Below, piece after piece: positions 16,320 through 24,604 of a DNA stretch of 44,078 nt (the first letter of the stretch is position 1; every line of letters begins with the position of its first letter). The translations under genes and the position numbers were made by a program. The DNA is from Candidatus Cloacimonadota bacterium (GTDB taxonomy: Bacteria > Cloacimonadota > Cloacimonadia > Cloacimonadales > Cloacimonadaceae), in assembly GCA_029565535.1 (NCBI GenBank), contig JAKQNZ010000137.1, forward strand, positions 1 through 44,078. The letters run 5' to 3'. The notes beneath the pieces are model-generated. The model was given only the letters and a program-made list of their open reading frames with translations. It was not told where the DNA came from and did not search any database.

Positions 16320-17543
16320 ATGCTATTTTCAAGCATAAGCAAACGGAAACTTTGTCTGGCTCTTCTGGTCCTGCCCATGCTGGCTGGTGCAGTAGAAACA
16401 AAACTAAGTGGCGAATTCTGGGGTCGATGGATAAACGAAACCGCCAAGAAGAAAGATGCCTCTGGTAATTACCAGGACAAGATGGTGAATAATTACCTGT
16501 CCCTGGAAAGAGGTTATCTGGGCTTGGAAACCAAATTCAGCGAAATGACCAAAGCCCGTTTTACGATCGATATCTTCACTACCGACAAAACCCATGAATA
16601 CATCCAGGACAGCCTGCAAACTGCCCTTCCGGTGGAGCCCATCACTTCCACAAACAAATCTGGCAGCGTTGATGGTGCTGGTCTGAAGATTAAATATGCC
16701 TACGTGGACTTTACTGGCTTGGTTCCTGTACCTGATTTGACGCTCAGCGCCGGGATGCAGAAGGTATATTTCGGAACTATCTACGACTGGAACTACACTC
16801 TGATCGGCAAAGCTCCCACCGACGAATACAAGGTAGCCAATTCCGCAGACCTGGGAATAACATTGAATGGCTATCTACCCCAAGGCTTTGGCGAGTATGC
16901 ACTTGGCGTTTACAATGGGGAAGGCTATAAGAAAGTGGCTTCCAGTCTGAAAGAAAACACCGATTTCGCCTATTTGGCAAATCTGCGCCTTACTCCGCTG
17001 CCTGGAATAACACTGGGAGGGTCATTTATGAGTAATTCCGCAGGCCGTGAGAAAACTCTGGATGGCGATGCCCTGAATGCATCCTATGAAAAGCAGCAAC
17101 TTCTTGATGGGCTGGTACGCTTAGCTTACGGCCCTGTGGATGTTTGGAGTGAGTACATCTCAAAAAAAGTGGAATACTCAAACGAGACTTCGGCAGCTAA
17201 AACCAAAAAATTCACCGCAACAGGGATAAGCATCATCCCCATTATCTCTTTGAAAGACTATATTGATACAGATGTTCAGTTAATCGGCCGCTACGATAGC
17301 TGGGATGAGTCCGACCGCATTGCAGCAGACAAAGCCAGAAGTAAGCTCAGTGCAATGACCTTTGGAGCAAATTACAACTTCCTGCATGATGAATCAGCCG
17401 TTCCAGCTATGCAACTGCAATTGAATTATACTACAAAAAGCTACGACGAGGATGAATCCCATTCCGATTTCGCTGCTGGCAAGAAAGACAGCTCACAGAT
17501 CAATCTGCAGCTTAAATGGCGATTTGCCAATACTCTAAAATAA
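16320..17543 (+). CDS. Outer-membrane beta-barrel porin of the phosphate locus
   Basis: This 407-aa protein has a signal peptide (residues 1-24, cleavage near LAGAVET). The mature part alternates polar and aromatic residues as in beta strands (LSGEFWGRW, YLGLETKFSEMTKARFTIDIF, AYVDFTGL, LTLSAGMQKVYFG). It resembles OprO/OprP-like or other trimeric porins only in general design. Its position as first gene of the pst operon, behind a candidate Pho box, suggests it admits phosphate or phosphorylated solutes during starvation. The C-terminus (WRFANTLK) lacks a terminal Phe, which is unusual for barrel assembly. Confidence 0.7.
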   Translation: MLFSSISKRKLCLALLVLPMLAGAVETKLSGEFWGRWINETAKKKDASGNYQDKMVNNYLSLERGYLGLETKFSEMTKARFTIDIFTTDKTHEYIQDSLQTALPVEPITSTNKSGSVDGAGLKIKYAYVDFTGLVPVPDLTLSAGMQKVYFGTIYDWNYTLIGKAPTDEYKVANSADLGITLNGYLPQGFGEYALGVYNGEGYKKVASSLKENTDFAYLANLRLTPLPGITLGGSFMSNSAGREKTLDGDALNASYEKQQLLDGLVRLAYGPVDVWSEYISKKVEYSNETSAAKTKKFTATGISIIPIISLKDYIDTDVQLIGRYDSWDESDRIAADKARSKLSAMTFGANYNFLHDESAVPAMQLQLNYTTKSYDEDESHSDFAAGKKDSSQINLQLKWRFANTLK

Positions 17544-17553
17544 GGAGACCAGA

Positions 17554-18372
17554 ATGAACAAGACTATCATCATAATTAGCCTGATACTTACCCTCTCCCT
17601 GATCACCCTAAGCAGCTTTGCCAAAGGTAATCAGATCACATGCACAGGTTCCACCACCGTGCTTCCAGTAGCCCAGGCCACGGCTGAAGCCTTTATGGAT
17701 AAACACCCGGAAATAAACATCTCGGTTCGGGGTGGTGGTAGCGGGGTTGGCGTGGCAGCCTTGCAAAACAAAACGGCAGATATCTGCAATTCCAGCCGTC
17801 CCATGAAAGCCAAGGAAATCAGCGCTGCCAAATCCAAGGGAATAAATCCCACTCCTTATGCCATTGCCAACGACGCGATCAGCATTGTGGTGCATAAAAG
17901 CAACAAAGTGAAGAACTTGAGCGTAGACCAGATTAAGAAAGTTTATACCGGTAAGATAAAAAACTGGAAAGACCTGGGCGGAGCAAACCTGCCTATCGTG
18001 ATCATCAGCCGTGATGTAGCCTCCGGAACATTTGAGGTCTTCAACGAAAAAGCCCTGGCTGGAGCCAAAGTGGATGCAACTGCTCAGCTCCTGGCATCAA
18101 ACAACGCCGTCGTTTCTGCAGTTAGCAGCACACCAGGAGCAATCGGTTATGCCGGACTAGGCTATGTAAGCGACAATGTTAACGTGGTGATGGTAAATAA
18201 TGTTATGCCCTCCGAAACCACAACCAAAGACGGTAGTTATCCCCTTGCCCGTAAATTGTATATGTACACAAACGGCAAGGCCAAAGGCGACGTAGCACGA
18301 TTCATCAGCTTCATTCAAAGCGTAGAAGGACAGACATTAGTAAAAGACCAAGGCTTTATCAGCCTTAACTAA
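17554..18372 (+). CDS. pstS: Phosphate-binding protein PstS
   Basis: This 272-aa periplasmic phosphate receptor for the Pst ABC transporter has a signal peptide ending at SSFAKG. The binding-site motifs are GSTTVLPVA near the mature N-terminus, RGGGSGVG, SSRPMK and RDVASGTFEVF, which together contact the phosphate. It starts 10 bp after the porin stop, with a strong RBS (AAGGAGA). It is followed by an inter-cistronic hairpin before pstC, consistent with higher expression of this gene than of the permease. Confidence 0.95.
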   Translation: MNKTIIIISLILTLSLITLSSFAKGNQITCTGSTTVLPVAQATAEAFMDKHPEINISVRGGGSGVGVAALQNKTADICNSSRPMKAKEISAAKSKGINPTPYAIANDAISIVVHKSNKVKNLSVDQIKKVYTGKIKNWKDLGGANLPIVIISRDVASGTFEVFNEKALAGAKVDATAQLLASNNAVVSAVSSTPGAIGYAGLGYVSDNVNVVMVNNVMPSETTTKDGSYPLARKLYMYTNGKAKGDVARFISFIQSVEGQTLVKDQGFISLN

Positions 18373-18394
18373 AGAGAGCAATTCCCCCAAACTG

Positions 18395-18422
18395 GAGTCC
18401 GGAGATGATATACTCCGGACTC
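18395..18422 (+). other. Inter-cistronic hairpin between pstS and pstC
   Basis: GAGTCCGGAG (18395-18404) pairs perfectly with CTCCGGACTC (18413-18422) around an 8-nt loop. No T-run follows, so it is more likely an mRNA-stabilising 3' structure or a weak attenuator than a full terminator. Confidence 0.65.
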
Positions 18423-18451
18423 CCGGTTCAACAAGAAAATAAAGGATTATC

Positions 18452-19321
18452 ATGAGATCTTACAAGGAAAAAAGCTTTCAAGCGATTACCTATATTACGG
18501 CTCTAACAACCATTGTCCTATTGATGGGGATAATCTATAGCCTGTTCAGAGAAGGCATACCCCTTTTTGGGAAAGTGGATGTGAGGAGCTTTCTATTCAC
18601 CAATTCCTGGTATCCCACCCACGCTGAGCCTGAATTCGGAGCCTGGGCTTTGATTTCCGGCTCCTTGATAGTTACCGTTGGGGCTTTGGTTATCGGGATT
18701 CCCTTGGGATTAGGCTCGGCTATTTTCATATCTGAAATTGCATCCGGAAGGATGAAAGAGATTGCCAAACCGGTTATCGAGCTATTGGCAGGAATCCCCT
18801 CTGTGGTTTATGGCCTGTTTGGTATGGCATTTCTGGCTCCCTTGATCAGACAGTGGTTTCATCTGGATACAGGTTTGAATGTTTTCTCTGCATCGGTAAT
18901 CCTGGGCGTGATGATCGTACCCATAATCGCCTCGATGAGCGAAGATGCCCTGTCAAACGTGCCAAAAAGCATTAGAGAAGCTTCTCTGGCTCTGGGCTCC
19001 ACCAAAATTGAATGCATCTTCAAAGCAGTAATTCCAGCAGCTCGAAGCGGAATCATCGGAAGCATCCTGCTGGGCTTTGGCCGTGCCATCGGCGAAACCA
19101 TGGTGGTTCTGATGGTTTCAGGAGGTAGTGCTCAGATTCCCAGAAACATCTTTGCTTCAGCCCGGCCTCTGACCTCAACAATTGCTGCGGAAATGGGCGA
19201 AACAGTAATGGGCGACCTGCATTACCAATCTCTCTTCGCACTGGCGATTTTGCTTTTTGCTATCACCTTTATCACCAATCTAATCACTGAACTGGTATTC
19301 TTGAAGAGGAGCTTCAGGTGA
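18452..19321 (+). CDS. pstC: Phosphate ABC transporter permease PstC
   Basis: This 289-aa inner-membrane permease has six predicted helices. It carries the EAA-type cytoplasmic loop EASLALGSTKIECIFKAVIPAARSGI (about 172-197) that docks with the ATPase. LLAGIPSVVYGLFGM is the conserved Pst permease signature. Its TGA overlaps the GTG start of pstA. Confidence 0.95.
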   Translation: MRSYKEKSFQAITYITALTTIVLLMGIIYSLFREGIPLFGKVDVRSFLFTNSWYPTHAEPEFGAWALISGSLIVTVGALVIGIPLGLGSAIFISEIASGRMKEIAKPVIELLAGIPSVVYGLFGMAFLAPLIRQWFHLDTGLNVFSASVILGVMIVPIIASMSEDALSNVPKSIREASLALGSTKIECIFKAVIPAARSGIIGSILLGFGRAIGETMVVLMVSGGSAQIPRNIFASARPLTSTIAAEMGETVMGDLHYQSLFALAILLFAITFITNLITELVFLKRSFR

Positions 19322-20172
19322 ACAAACGCACCCTAAACAACTACCTTGGGATAGGAATACTTGCTGCTTTTTTACTTATGACAATTGGGTTTCTGGTGGT
19401 CTTTCTGGTTAGAATGTTCTACAAAGGCTTGCCAGTTCTCAGCCTGAATTTTATTTTCCGCAATCCCCGTGAAGCAATGACAGCAGGAGGGATTTTCCCA
19501 GCAGTTGCTGGCACTTTCTGGCTAACTTCCCTGGCCATCCTGGTTGCTTTTCCGCTGGGAGTTTTAACGGCAATCTACCTGAGCCAGTATGGTAAACCTC
19601 GCTGGTTGGTACGAACTGTGAAAGTTGCCATCAATACCTTGGCAGGAACGCCATCAATCATCTTTGGGCTGTTTGGAATGGCCGTGTTTGTAAATCTAAT
19701 GGGTTTTGACGTTTCATTGCTTTCAGGTTCGCTAACCCTGGCCATTCTGGCTATGCCAATGATAATAAATGCTACTGAAGAAGCAATCAGAGGAGTTCCC
19801 AACGATTTCAGCGAAGCATCTTTAGCGCTGGGAGCTACCAAGAGGCAAACTATCATGAAAGTCGTTTTGCCAACCGCCCTACCCAGTATCCTAACTGGAA
19901 CTATCATCAGTATCGGCAGAGTGGCAGGCGAAACAGCGCCGATAATGTTCACAGCCGCCACCTTCTATTCCCGCCGCTTACCACACAACATAACCGACGA
20001 GGTGATGGCTTTGCCATACCATATTTACGCATTAATGACTGAGGGGACAAAGCCCGAAGCTCAGGTTCCGATTGCCTATGGCACAGCCCTGGTTTTGCTG
20101 TTGATGGTTCTTACGATCAGCGCTGGAGCTGTGGCAATCCGCTTTTCGATCAGGAGAAAAAGAAAATGGTAA
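19318..20172 (+). CDS. pstA: Phosphate ABC transporter permease PstA
   Basis: This 284-aa partner permease of PstC has the signature [14 protein letters not shown] and the EAA loop [26 protein letters not shown] (about 163-188). It uses a GTG start at 19318 that overlaps the pstC stop by 4 bp. It overlaps pstB by 7 bp, indicating coupled translation of the membrane complex. Confidence 0.95.
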   Translation: MNKRTLNNYLGIGILAAFLLMTIGFLVVFLVRMFYKGLPVLSLNFIFRNPREAMTAGGIFPAVAGTFWLTSLAILVAFPLGVLTAIYLSQYGKPRWLVRTVKVAINTLAGTPSIIFGLFGMAVFVNLMGFDVSLLSGSLTLAILAMPMIINATEEAIRGVPNDFSEASLALGATKRQTIMKVVLPTALPSILTGTIISIGRVAGETAPIMFTAATFYSRRLPHNITDEVMALPYHIYALMTEGTKPEAQVPIAYGTALVLLLMVLTISAGAVAIRFSIRRKRKW

Positions 20173-20924
20173 ACAGCCGAATAAACACTGAAAATCTGAA
20201 TCTGTGGTTTGGCAAAAACCACGTCTTACACGATGTAAACCTGAGCATTTACGACAAGAAAGTAACGGCCATGATTGGCCCCTCAGGCTGCGGTAAATCG
20301 ACCTTGCTCAGGTGCTTTAACCGGATGAACGATTTGATACCTGAAACCCGCATTGAGGGTAGAATCATGCTGGGAGAAAAGGATATCTACGCACCAAAAA
20401 CTGATATTACCAAAATCCGGGCAAAGGTAGGTATGGTTTTTCAAAAACCTAATCCATTCCCCAAAAGCATCTTTAATAACGTGGCTTTTGGGCTCGCAAT
20501 CCAAGGCAAATACTCTAAGTGCGACATCCATAGCCGCGTGGAGGAAAGCTTGAAAGCAGCCTGGCTGTGGGATGAAGTGAAAGACCGCTTGCATAGTTCT
20601 GCAATGGCTCTGTCGGGCGGACAGCAACAAAGATTGTGCATCGCCAGAGCGCTGGCTAACAGCCCTGAGGTGCTGCTTCTGGATGAACCTACCTCAGCTC
20701 TCGATCCCCAGTCCACGGCAAAAATCGAAGAACTATGCCTGGAGCTGAAAAAAAGCGTTTCAATTCTGATCGTTACTCACAACATAGCACAGGCGGGACG
20801 CATCTCAGATTACACAGCCTTTATGTATCTGGGGCAACTTGTAGAATTTGGCAAAACGGAAGCTGTCTTCACAGTCCCCGGCGATAAACGCACGGAAGCT
20901 TACTTGACCGGAGTCTTCGGTTGA
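20166..20924 (+). CDS. pstB: Phosphate ABC transporter ATPase PstB
   Basis: This 252-aa ATPase energises PstCA. It has Walker [10 protein letters not shown] (about 38-46), the Q-loop [13 protein letters not shown] typical of PstB, the signature [15 protein letters not shown], Walker [13 protein letters not shown], and the switch His in VTHN. The ATG at 20166 lies inside the end of pstA. Confidence 0.96.
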   Translation: MVNSRINTENLNLWFGKNHVLHDVNLSIYDKKVTAMIGPSGCGKSTLLRCFNRMNDLIPETRIEGRIMLGEKDIYAPKTDITKIRAKVGMVFQKPNPFPKSIFNNVAFGLAIQGKYSKCDIHSRVEESLKAAWLWDEVKDRLHSSAMALSGGQQQRLCIARALANSPEVLLLDEPTSALDPQSTAKIEELCLELKKSVSILIVTHNIAQAGRISDYTAFMYLGQLVEFGKTEAVFTVPGDKRTEAYLTGVFG

Positions 20925-20954
20925 TTAATATATTAGCACTAAATGGAGTTCAGT

Positions 20955-21617
20955 ATGATCAACAATAAAAAACAGGAACTGAAACAACTGCTGATGGCAC
21001 AGAGCACATTGGTAGAAAAAATGGTTACCATGGCCATCGGAGGATTGTATAAGATTGGAAGCGCATTCAAGGATGAGGTGCTGAAGTTTGAGGAACGGGT
21101 GAATCAGATTGAGGTGGAAATCGACGGAAAATGCGTTTCCTTGATAGCCTTGTTTCAACCAGAAGCAAAAGACCTGCGTGAGATTTTGATGATCTATAAA
21201 ATTAATAACGATCTTGAGCGCCTCGGAGACCAAGCTGTAAACATCGCCGAAAGCGCCGCCCAATTGGTGGGAAATCCGGTCATTCTATCAATCCCCGAAC
21301 TGCTGGAAATGAAGGATGCCACTCTCAGGATGCTAAAGGACAGTCTTGATGCATTCTCACAGGAGAATGTGGAATCTGCTCGGAGGGTTTGTGATTCAGA
21401 CAATCAGGTGGACGAATACAACAGGATGATATATAAGCATTTGGTGCAGCTTATTAAAGCCAATCCCCAGCAAGTGGATCTTTATTTACATATTCTGAGG
21501 ATCGCAAAAAACCTGGAGCGCATCGCCGATCTCTCCACCAATATTGCGGAGAACACCATATACCTCGCCCAAGGCAAGGTCATCAAACACCATGCAGAGG
21601 ATGAGAATCAGACTTGA
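20955..21617 (+). CDS. phoU: Phosphate-signalling protein PhoU
   Basis: This 220-aa all-helical negative regulator links Pst transport state to PhoR. It consists of two three-helix repeats, with E/DxxxD-type metal motifs such as KINNDLERLGDQAVNIAESA and RIAKNLERIADLSTNIAE. The start at 20955 is preferred because GGAG lies 7 nt upstream; the ATG at 20943 has no RBS. Its 3' end overlaps the end of the convergent sigma-factor gene by 35 bp, with no terminator between the two units. Confidence 0.93.
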   Translation: MINNKKQELKQLLMAQSTLVEKMVTMAIGGLYKIGSAFKDEVLKFEERVNQIEVEIDGKCVSLIALFQPEAKDLREILMIYKINNDLERLGDQAVNIAESAAQLVGNPVILSIPELLEMKDATLRMLKDSLDAFSQENVESARRVCDSDNQVDEYNRMIYKHLVQLIKANPQQVDLYLHILRIAKNLERIADLSTNIAENTIYLAQGKVIKHHAEDENQT

Positions 21618-22074
21618 GCCTAAGTCTTCTCAGGGCTTTTTTCCTGGTTTGATCCACCCTTTCCACTCTCAGGTTCAGCAGCTTGGCGATCTCCTTCAGG
21701 CTTAGCTGCTGGACGTAGGAGAGATTCAGAATCCGTTTTTCGATTTCAGGCATGTCGGCAGGAAGCTGTATACCAGAATCTGCTACGGGGGTTTGCTTAT
21801 CTGCCAGATTGGCGATGTGGGTTTCTGAGAGTATTTCGGATGGACTGCATTCTGTTAGCGCTTTGTAAAGCTGCTTTTTAATCCAGTAAGTAGCATAAGT
21901 TGAAAACTCAGTTCCTCGGCCTGGATCGTAGTTTTGTTGGGCCTTCAGCAATCCGATCAGGCTCTCCTGCTTCAAATCGTCCCAATCCAGACCTTTGTTG
22001 CGGTATAGCCTTGCAATCCCATAGGCTAATTTCTGATATTTGCTCAGTATATCGTCATAATTGTTATCCCACAT
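21583..22074 (-). CDS. Sigma-70 family factor co-transcribed with phoBR
   Basis: This 163-aa protein has a region-2 domain (about 10-75: LDWDDLKQESLIGLLKAQQNYD, then FSTYATYWIKKQL, the -10-binding helix) and a region-4 helix-turn-helix (about 108-153: VQQLSLKEIAKLLNLRVERVDQTRKKALRRLR). There is no room for region 3, so the layout is ECF-like, yet region 2 reads like group 2/3 factors (FSTYATYWI). It starts 2 bp after the phoR stop and overlaps the phoU 3' end. It is probably expressed with phoBR and may redirect RNA polymerase under phosphate stress. Function is inferred from context. Confidence 0.8.
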   Translation of the reverse strand: MWDNNYDDILSKYQKLAYGIARLYRNKGLDWDDLKQESLIGLLKAQQNYDPGRGTEFSTYATYWIKKQLYKALTECSPSEILSETHIANLADKQTPVADSGIQLPADMPEIEKRILNLSYVQQLSLKEIAKLLNLRVERVDQTRKKALRRLRLKSDSHPLHGV

Positions 22075-22076
22075 TT

Positions 22077-23411
22077 TTACCAGCTCCCTTGCAGTTGTTC
22101 GGTGGGCAGATGTATATAGAAGCTGGTACCCTTTCCTGGCTCGCTGTTCACCTCTATGCTCCCATTATGCAGCAATACTATGTGTTTAACTATTGCCAGG
22201 CCCAACCCGGTCCCACTGCGGGAGCGATTTCTAGCGGAGTCGGCTACATAGAATCTTTCGAAGATGCGGGATAAATGCCTGGCCTCTATGCCTTTTCCTG
22301 TATCAGTCACTTCGAATGTTATCAGGTGATCAGATACTTTGCTTCGAATAGTAATAGACCCTGTGTCAGTATAACGCAGCGAATTCTGGACTAAATTGAT
22401 GAATATCTGCTCTAGTTTGAAGGGGTCGCAGCTTAGCCTTGGCAAACGTTTATCCAGCTCGATTTCAAAAGCGAGACCTTTCTCTTCTACCTCTGGACCC
22501 AGGATCATCTTTAGGTTAGCAAAAAAGGTCTGCAGGGAGATCTCCTGTTTCTCGATCTCTGCAGTCCGTTCCAGCCTGATTAGCTGTTCCAGGTCGATAA
22601 TCAGATGAATCAGCCTTTCTGTATGATTCTGGATGATCTTCAAATATCGGCTGTTTTCCGCAAGGCAGTTTTCCTGCATCGCCTCTGTAAAACCCTTGAT
22701 AGCCGTTAAGGGAGTGCGTAATTCGTGCGCCAGATTTACCACGAAATCCCTCTTCATCTGCTCTGCTTGTCTGATTCCATCAATGTTCTGCAGAATAAAC
22801 ACTCTGCGGCGAGCGCTGAGGTTAGTCATTCCCGACAGCAGATAGAAATGCTCTCCCAACTGCAATTCAGTCATAATTCTTTCCGGGCTGCCTTCAGAAT
22901 CCTTTATCAATGCCAGCAACTGTGGTTCACGGATCACTTCCCAATAGCATTGCTCCATCCCGGGATTATATGCCGCGAAGAGCTCTTGAAAAGCGCTGTT
23001 TACCAATTCAAACCTACCTTCCAGATTCTGCGACCAGAGAACGTCATCTATGGTGCTAAGCACTAGTCGCAATTCTTCGCGGTGCACCGATAGATGATGT
23101 ATGGTTCTGTCCAGTTTACCCAGCATAGCATTCAGGTCTTTGCCAACGTGTTCCATTTCGTCCAGTTCCAGGTCTGGAATTCTCCTGCTGTAATCGCCTG
23201 TTTTGATCTGATTTGCTACGCTTGAGATCAAATCAAGCTGTCTGCGCAATCCCGAGTATATTCGCCAAACAATCACTGTGCTGCAAAGCAACAATACACA
23301 GATCAGAATCCACAGCGGAGCCTGCATCAGGATTAACAATATCAGCAATAGCAGAAGCGCGGCATGAGAAATCACCAGCCGCAGAAACAGGCTTTCCTTA
23401 TCCAAGATCAT
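22077..23411 (-). CDS. phoR: Sensor histidine kinase PhoR
   Basis: The protein is 444 aa from the ATG at 23411. Two adjacent transmembrane helices (about 12-55) lead to a HAMP-like region, a PAS domain (about 118-190), HisKA with phospho-acceptor His229 in LAHELRTPL, and HATPase_c (N box FINLVQNSLRYTD, DTGKGI, SGTGLGLAIVKHIV). The very short periplasmic part fits PhoR, which senses PstSCAB/PhoU rather than phosphate directly. The start is uncertain: GAGG abuts the ATG and is better spaced for a TTG at 23405. Either start overlaps the phoB end. Confidence 0.9.
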   Translation of the reverse strand: MILDKESLFLRLVISHAALLLLLILLILMQAPLWILICVLLLCSTVIVWRIYSGLRRQLDLISSVANQIKTGDYSRRIPDLELDEMEHVGKDLNAMLGKLDRTIHHLSVHREELRLVLSTIDDVLWSQNLEGRFELVNSAFQELFAAYNPGMEQCYWEVIREPQLLALIKDSEGSPERIMTELQLGEHFYLLSGMTNLSARRRVFILQNIDGIRQAEQMKRDFVVNLAHELRTPLTAIKGFTEAMQENCLAENSRYLKIIQNHTERLIHLIIDLEQLIRLERTAEIEKQEISLQTFFANLKMILGPEVEEKGLAFEIELDKRLPRLSCDPFKLEQIFINLVQNSLRYTDTGSITIRSKVSDHLITFEVTDTGKGIEARHLSRIFERFYVADSARNRSRSGTGLGLAIVKHIVLLHNGSIEVNSEPGKGTSFYIHLPTEQLQGSW

Positions 23412-24099
23412 CCTCGCGATTGCTACTGAATTGGTAGCCCACACCCCTGACGTTTTTGATGTGTGTGGCAAATTCGCCCAGCTTCTCTCTCAGGTTTCGG
23501 ATGTGAACGTCCACAGTGCGTTCTATCACGACCTTGTCATTACCCCAAAGATAATCCAGGATTTGAGCGCGGTTATATACCCATCCGGGTCGTTTGGTTA
23601 GCAGTTGCAGGATTTTGAATTCGGTCAAGGTGATGTCTGCCCTTTTTCCATGAATTATCACTTCATAGCGGTTAAAATCTATTAGGAAGTCCGGATTTAT
23701 GCACAGCACGTTTTTACTGCTTTCCCAACTACTTCGACGTATCACGGCGTGGATTCTGGCTATCAATTCCCTTGCCTCGAAGGGCTTGGTGACATAATCA
23801 TCGGCTCCATATTCCAGCCCTTTCAGCTTATCTTCCAGATCGGTGCGAGCGGTAAGCATTAGTACCGGTATTCTCTCAGTGGAGGGATCGCTCTTCAATA
23901 TTTTACATACTTCCAGTCCGTCCAGATCGGGCAGCATCAAATCCAAGAGGATCAGATCCGGATACTCGCTTTTGATCTGTGTTAGCATCGGAGCCGCCGT
24001 TTCAAAGCCCCGAGGCTGAAAGCCTGCATTTTTCAACTTCAGACTAATCAATTCCAGAATGTCTGACTCGTCTTCTACAACATATATTAGCTTACTCAT
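23398..24099 (-). CDS. phoB: Phosphate response regulator PhoB
   Basis: This 233-aa OmpR/PhoB-type response regulator has receiver acidic residues Glu9/Asp10, phospho-acceptor Asp53 in LLDLMLPD, Thr in MLTAR and Lys in VTKPF. The winged-helix C-terminus (DITLTEFKILQLL, then VIERTVDVHIRNLREKLG, ending VRGVGYQF) binds direct-repeat Pho boxes. The start at 24099 (MSKLIYVVEDE) is preferred over the in-frame codon at 24129 because GAGGTGG lies just upstream and it matches the family N-terminus. A candidate Pho box lies 77-92 bp upstream, suggesting autoregulation. Confidence 0.94.
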   Translation of the reverse strand: MSKLIYVVEDESDILELISLKLKNAGFQPRGFETAAPMLTQIKSEYPDLILLDLMLPDLDGLEVCKILKSDPSTERIPVLMLTARTDLEDKLKGLEYGADDYVTKPFEARELIARIHAVIRRSSWESSKNVLCINPDFLIDFNRYEVIIHGKRADITLTEFKILQLLTKRPGWVYNRAQILDYLWGNDKVVIERTVDVHIRNLREKLGEFATHIKNVRGVGYQFSSNREDDLG

Positions 24100-24175
24100 G
24101 GTCCACCTCGTCTTTATCTCGTTTCCCAAAGCACAGCTATCCTGTTTTTAGGCAAGGAAAATGAGCCAGAAAACG

Positions 24176-24191
24176 GTTAAACTTTCTTAAC
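24176..24191 (-). promoter_or_regulatory. Candidate Pho box upstream of phoB
   Basis: GTTAAACTTTCTTAAC matches the motif upstream of the porin-pst operon at 13 of 16 positions, including the flanking TCTTAACAGA. The motif is a near-palindrome (GTTAA-N6-TTAAC), so orientation is ambiguous. No clear -10 is visible downstream of it on the minus strand. Confidence 0.5.
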
Positions 24192-24249
24192 AGAGCCGCG
24201 TTCCAAGCTACAAAAAGCTCATGATATGCATTATCATTAGTTTCAGGCT

Positions 24250-24303
24250 ATCATAGCACTATCACACCACTATCATACCACATGGCCATGTGGTTATAAA
24301 GTG
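24250..24303. repeat. Dispersed palindrome copy 2 (degenerate)
   Basis: Three consecutive 11-bp units on the left (ATCATAGCACT, ATCACACCACT, ATCATACCACA) lead to the centre CATGGCCATG (24281-24290). The right arm TGTGGTTATAAAGTG is degenerate. It is the same family as 257-306 and 29603-29652, with one extra 11-bp unit. Confidence 0.7.
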
Positions 24304-24374
24304 ACACCCCAAATGTCATATAGCCACCAGTGCGACAAATAGGCATAAGCCTTTATCCGGTGGAGAGATGCTTA

Positions 24375-24470
24375 GGACTGGTTTCGGAAAGATGTCGCAG
24401 TGGTTTTGGACTTCTTTGGACTGGTTTGTTACAGCTTCGTGTCAAATAAGGACTCTTTTCAGACTGGTTT
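24375..24470. repeat. Iterated GGACTGGTTT-type motif
   Basis: GGACTGGTTT occurs at 24375-24384 and 24418-24427, and AGACTGGTTT at 24461-24470, at an exact 43-bp period. GGACTTCTTT (24408-24417) and GGACTCTTTT (24450-24459) sit just before the second and third copies. The first and third copies share ACTGGTTTCGGAA. Confidence 0.55.
24389..24407 (+). repeat. 19-bp direct repeat, left copy
   Basis: AAGATGTCGCAGTGGTTTT is identical to 27562-27580. The pair encloses the RloB/ATPase genes and the S24 repressor and could be an attachment-site pair or the trace of an insertion. Confidence 0.75.
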
Positions 24471-24604
24471 CGGAACCCGCTGAATCTCAATGAAATAGAC
24501 CAGTTGGAAAGAGCCGCAGTGTAAGTGGCTAACGGGAGATGTGTGATATAATCAGATCTCTGAAGAGAGTCTTATGTTGATGATGATAAAGCGCATATTA
24601 TAGA

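Larger units (their letters stand above)
24192..24604. other. Gene-free left boundary of the accessory island
   Basis: There is no convincing ORF. The stretch contains a small inverted repeat ATGATA/TATCAT (about 24221-24237), palindrome copy 2, a set of iterated GGACT motifs and the left copy of a 19-bp direct repeat (each listed separately). Confidence 0.6.

Noticed and set aside
24375-24470. Possible CRISPR array from the 43-bp periodic motif
   Set aside because: Only about 10 bp of each unit is conserved, there are three copies at most, and no cas genes are nearby.
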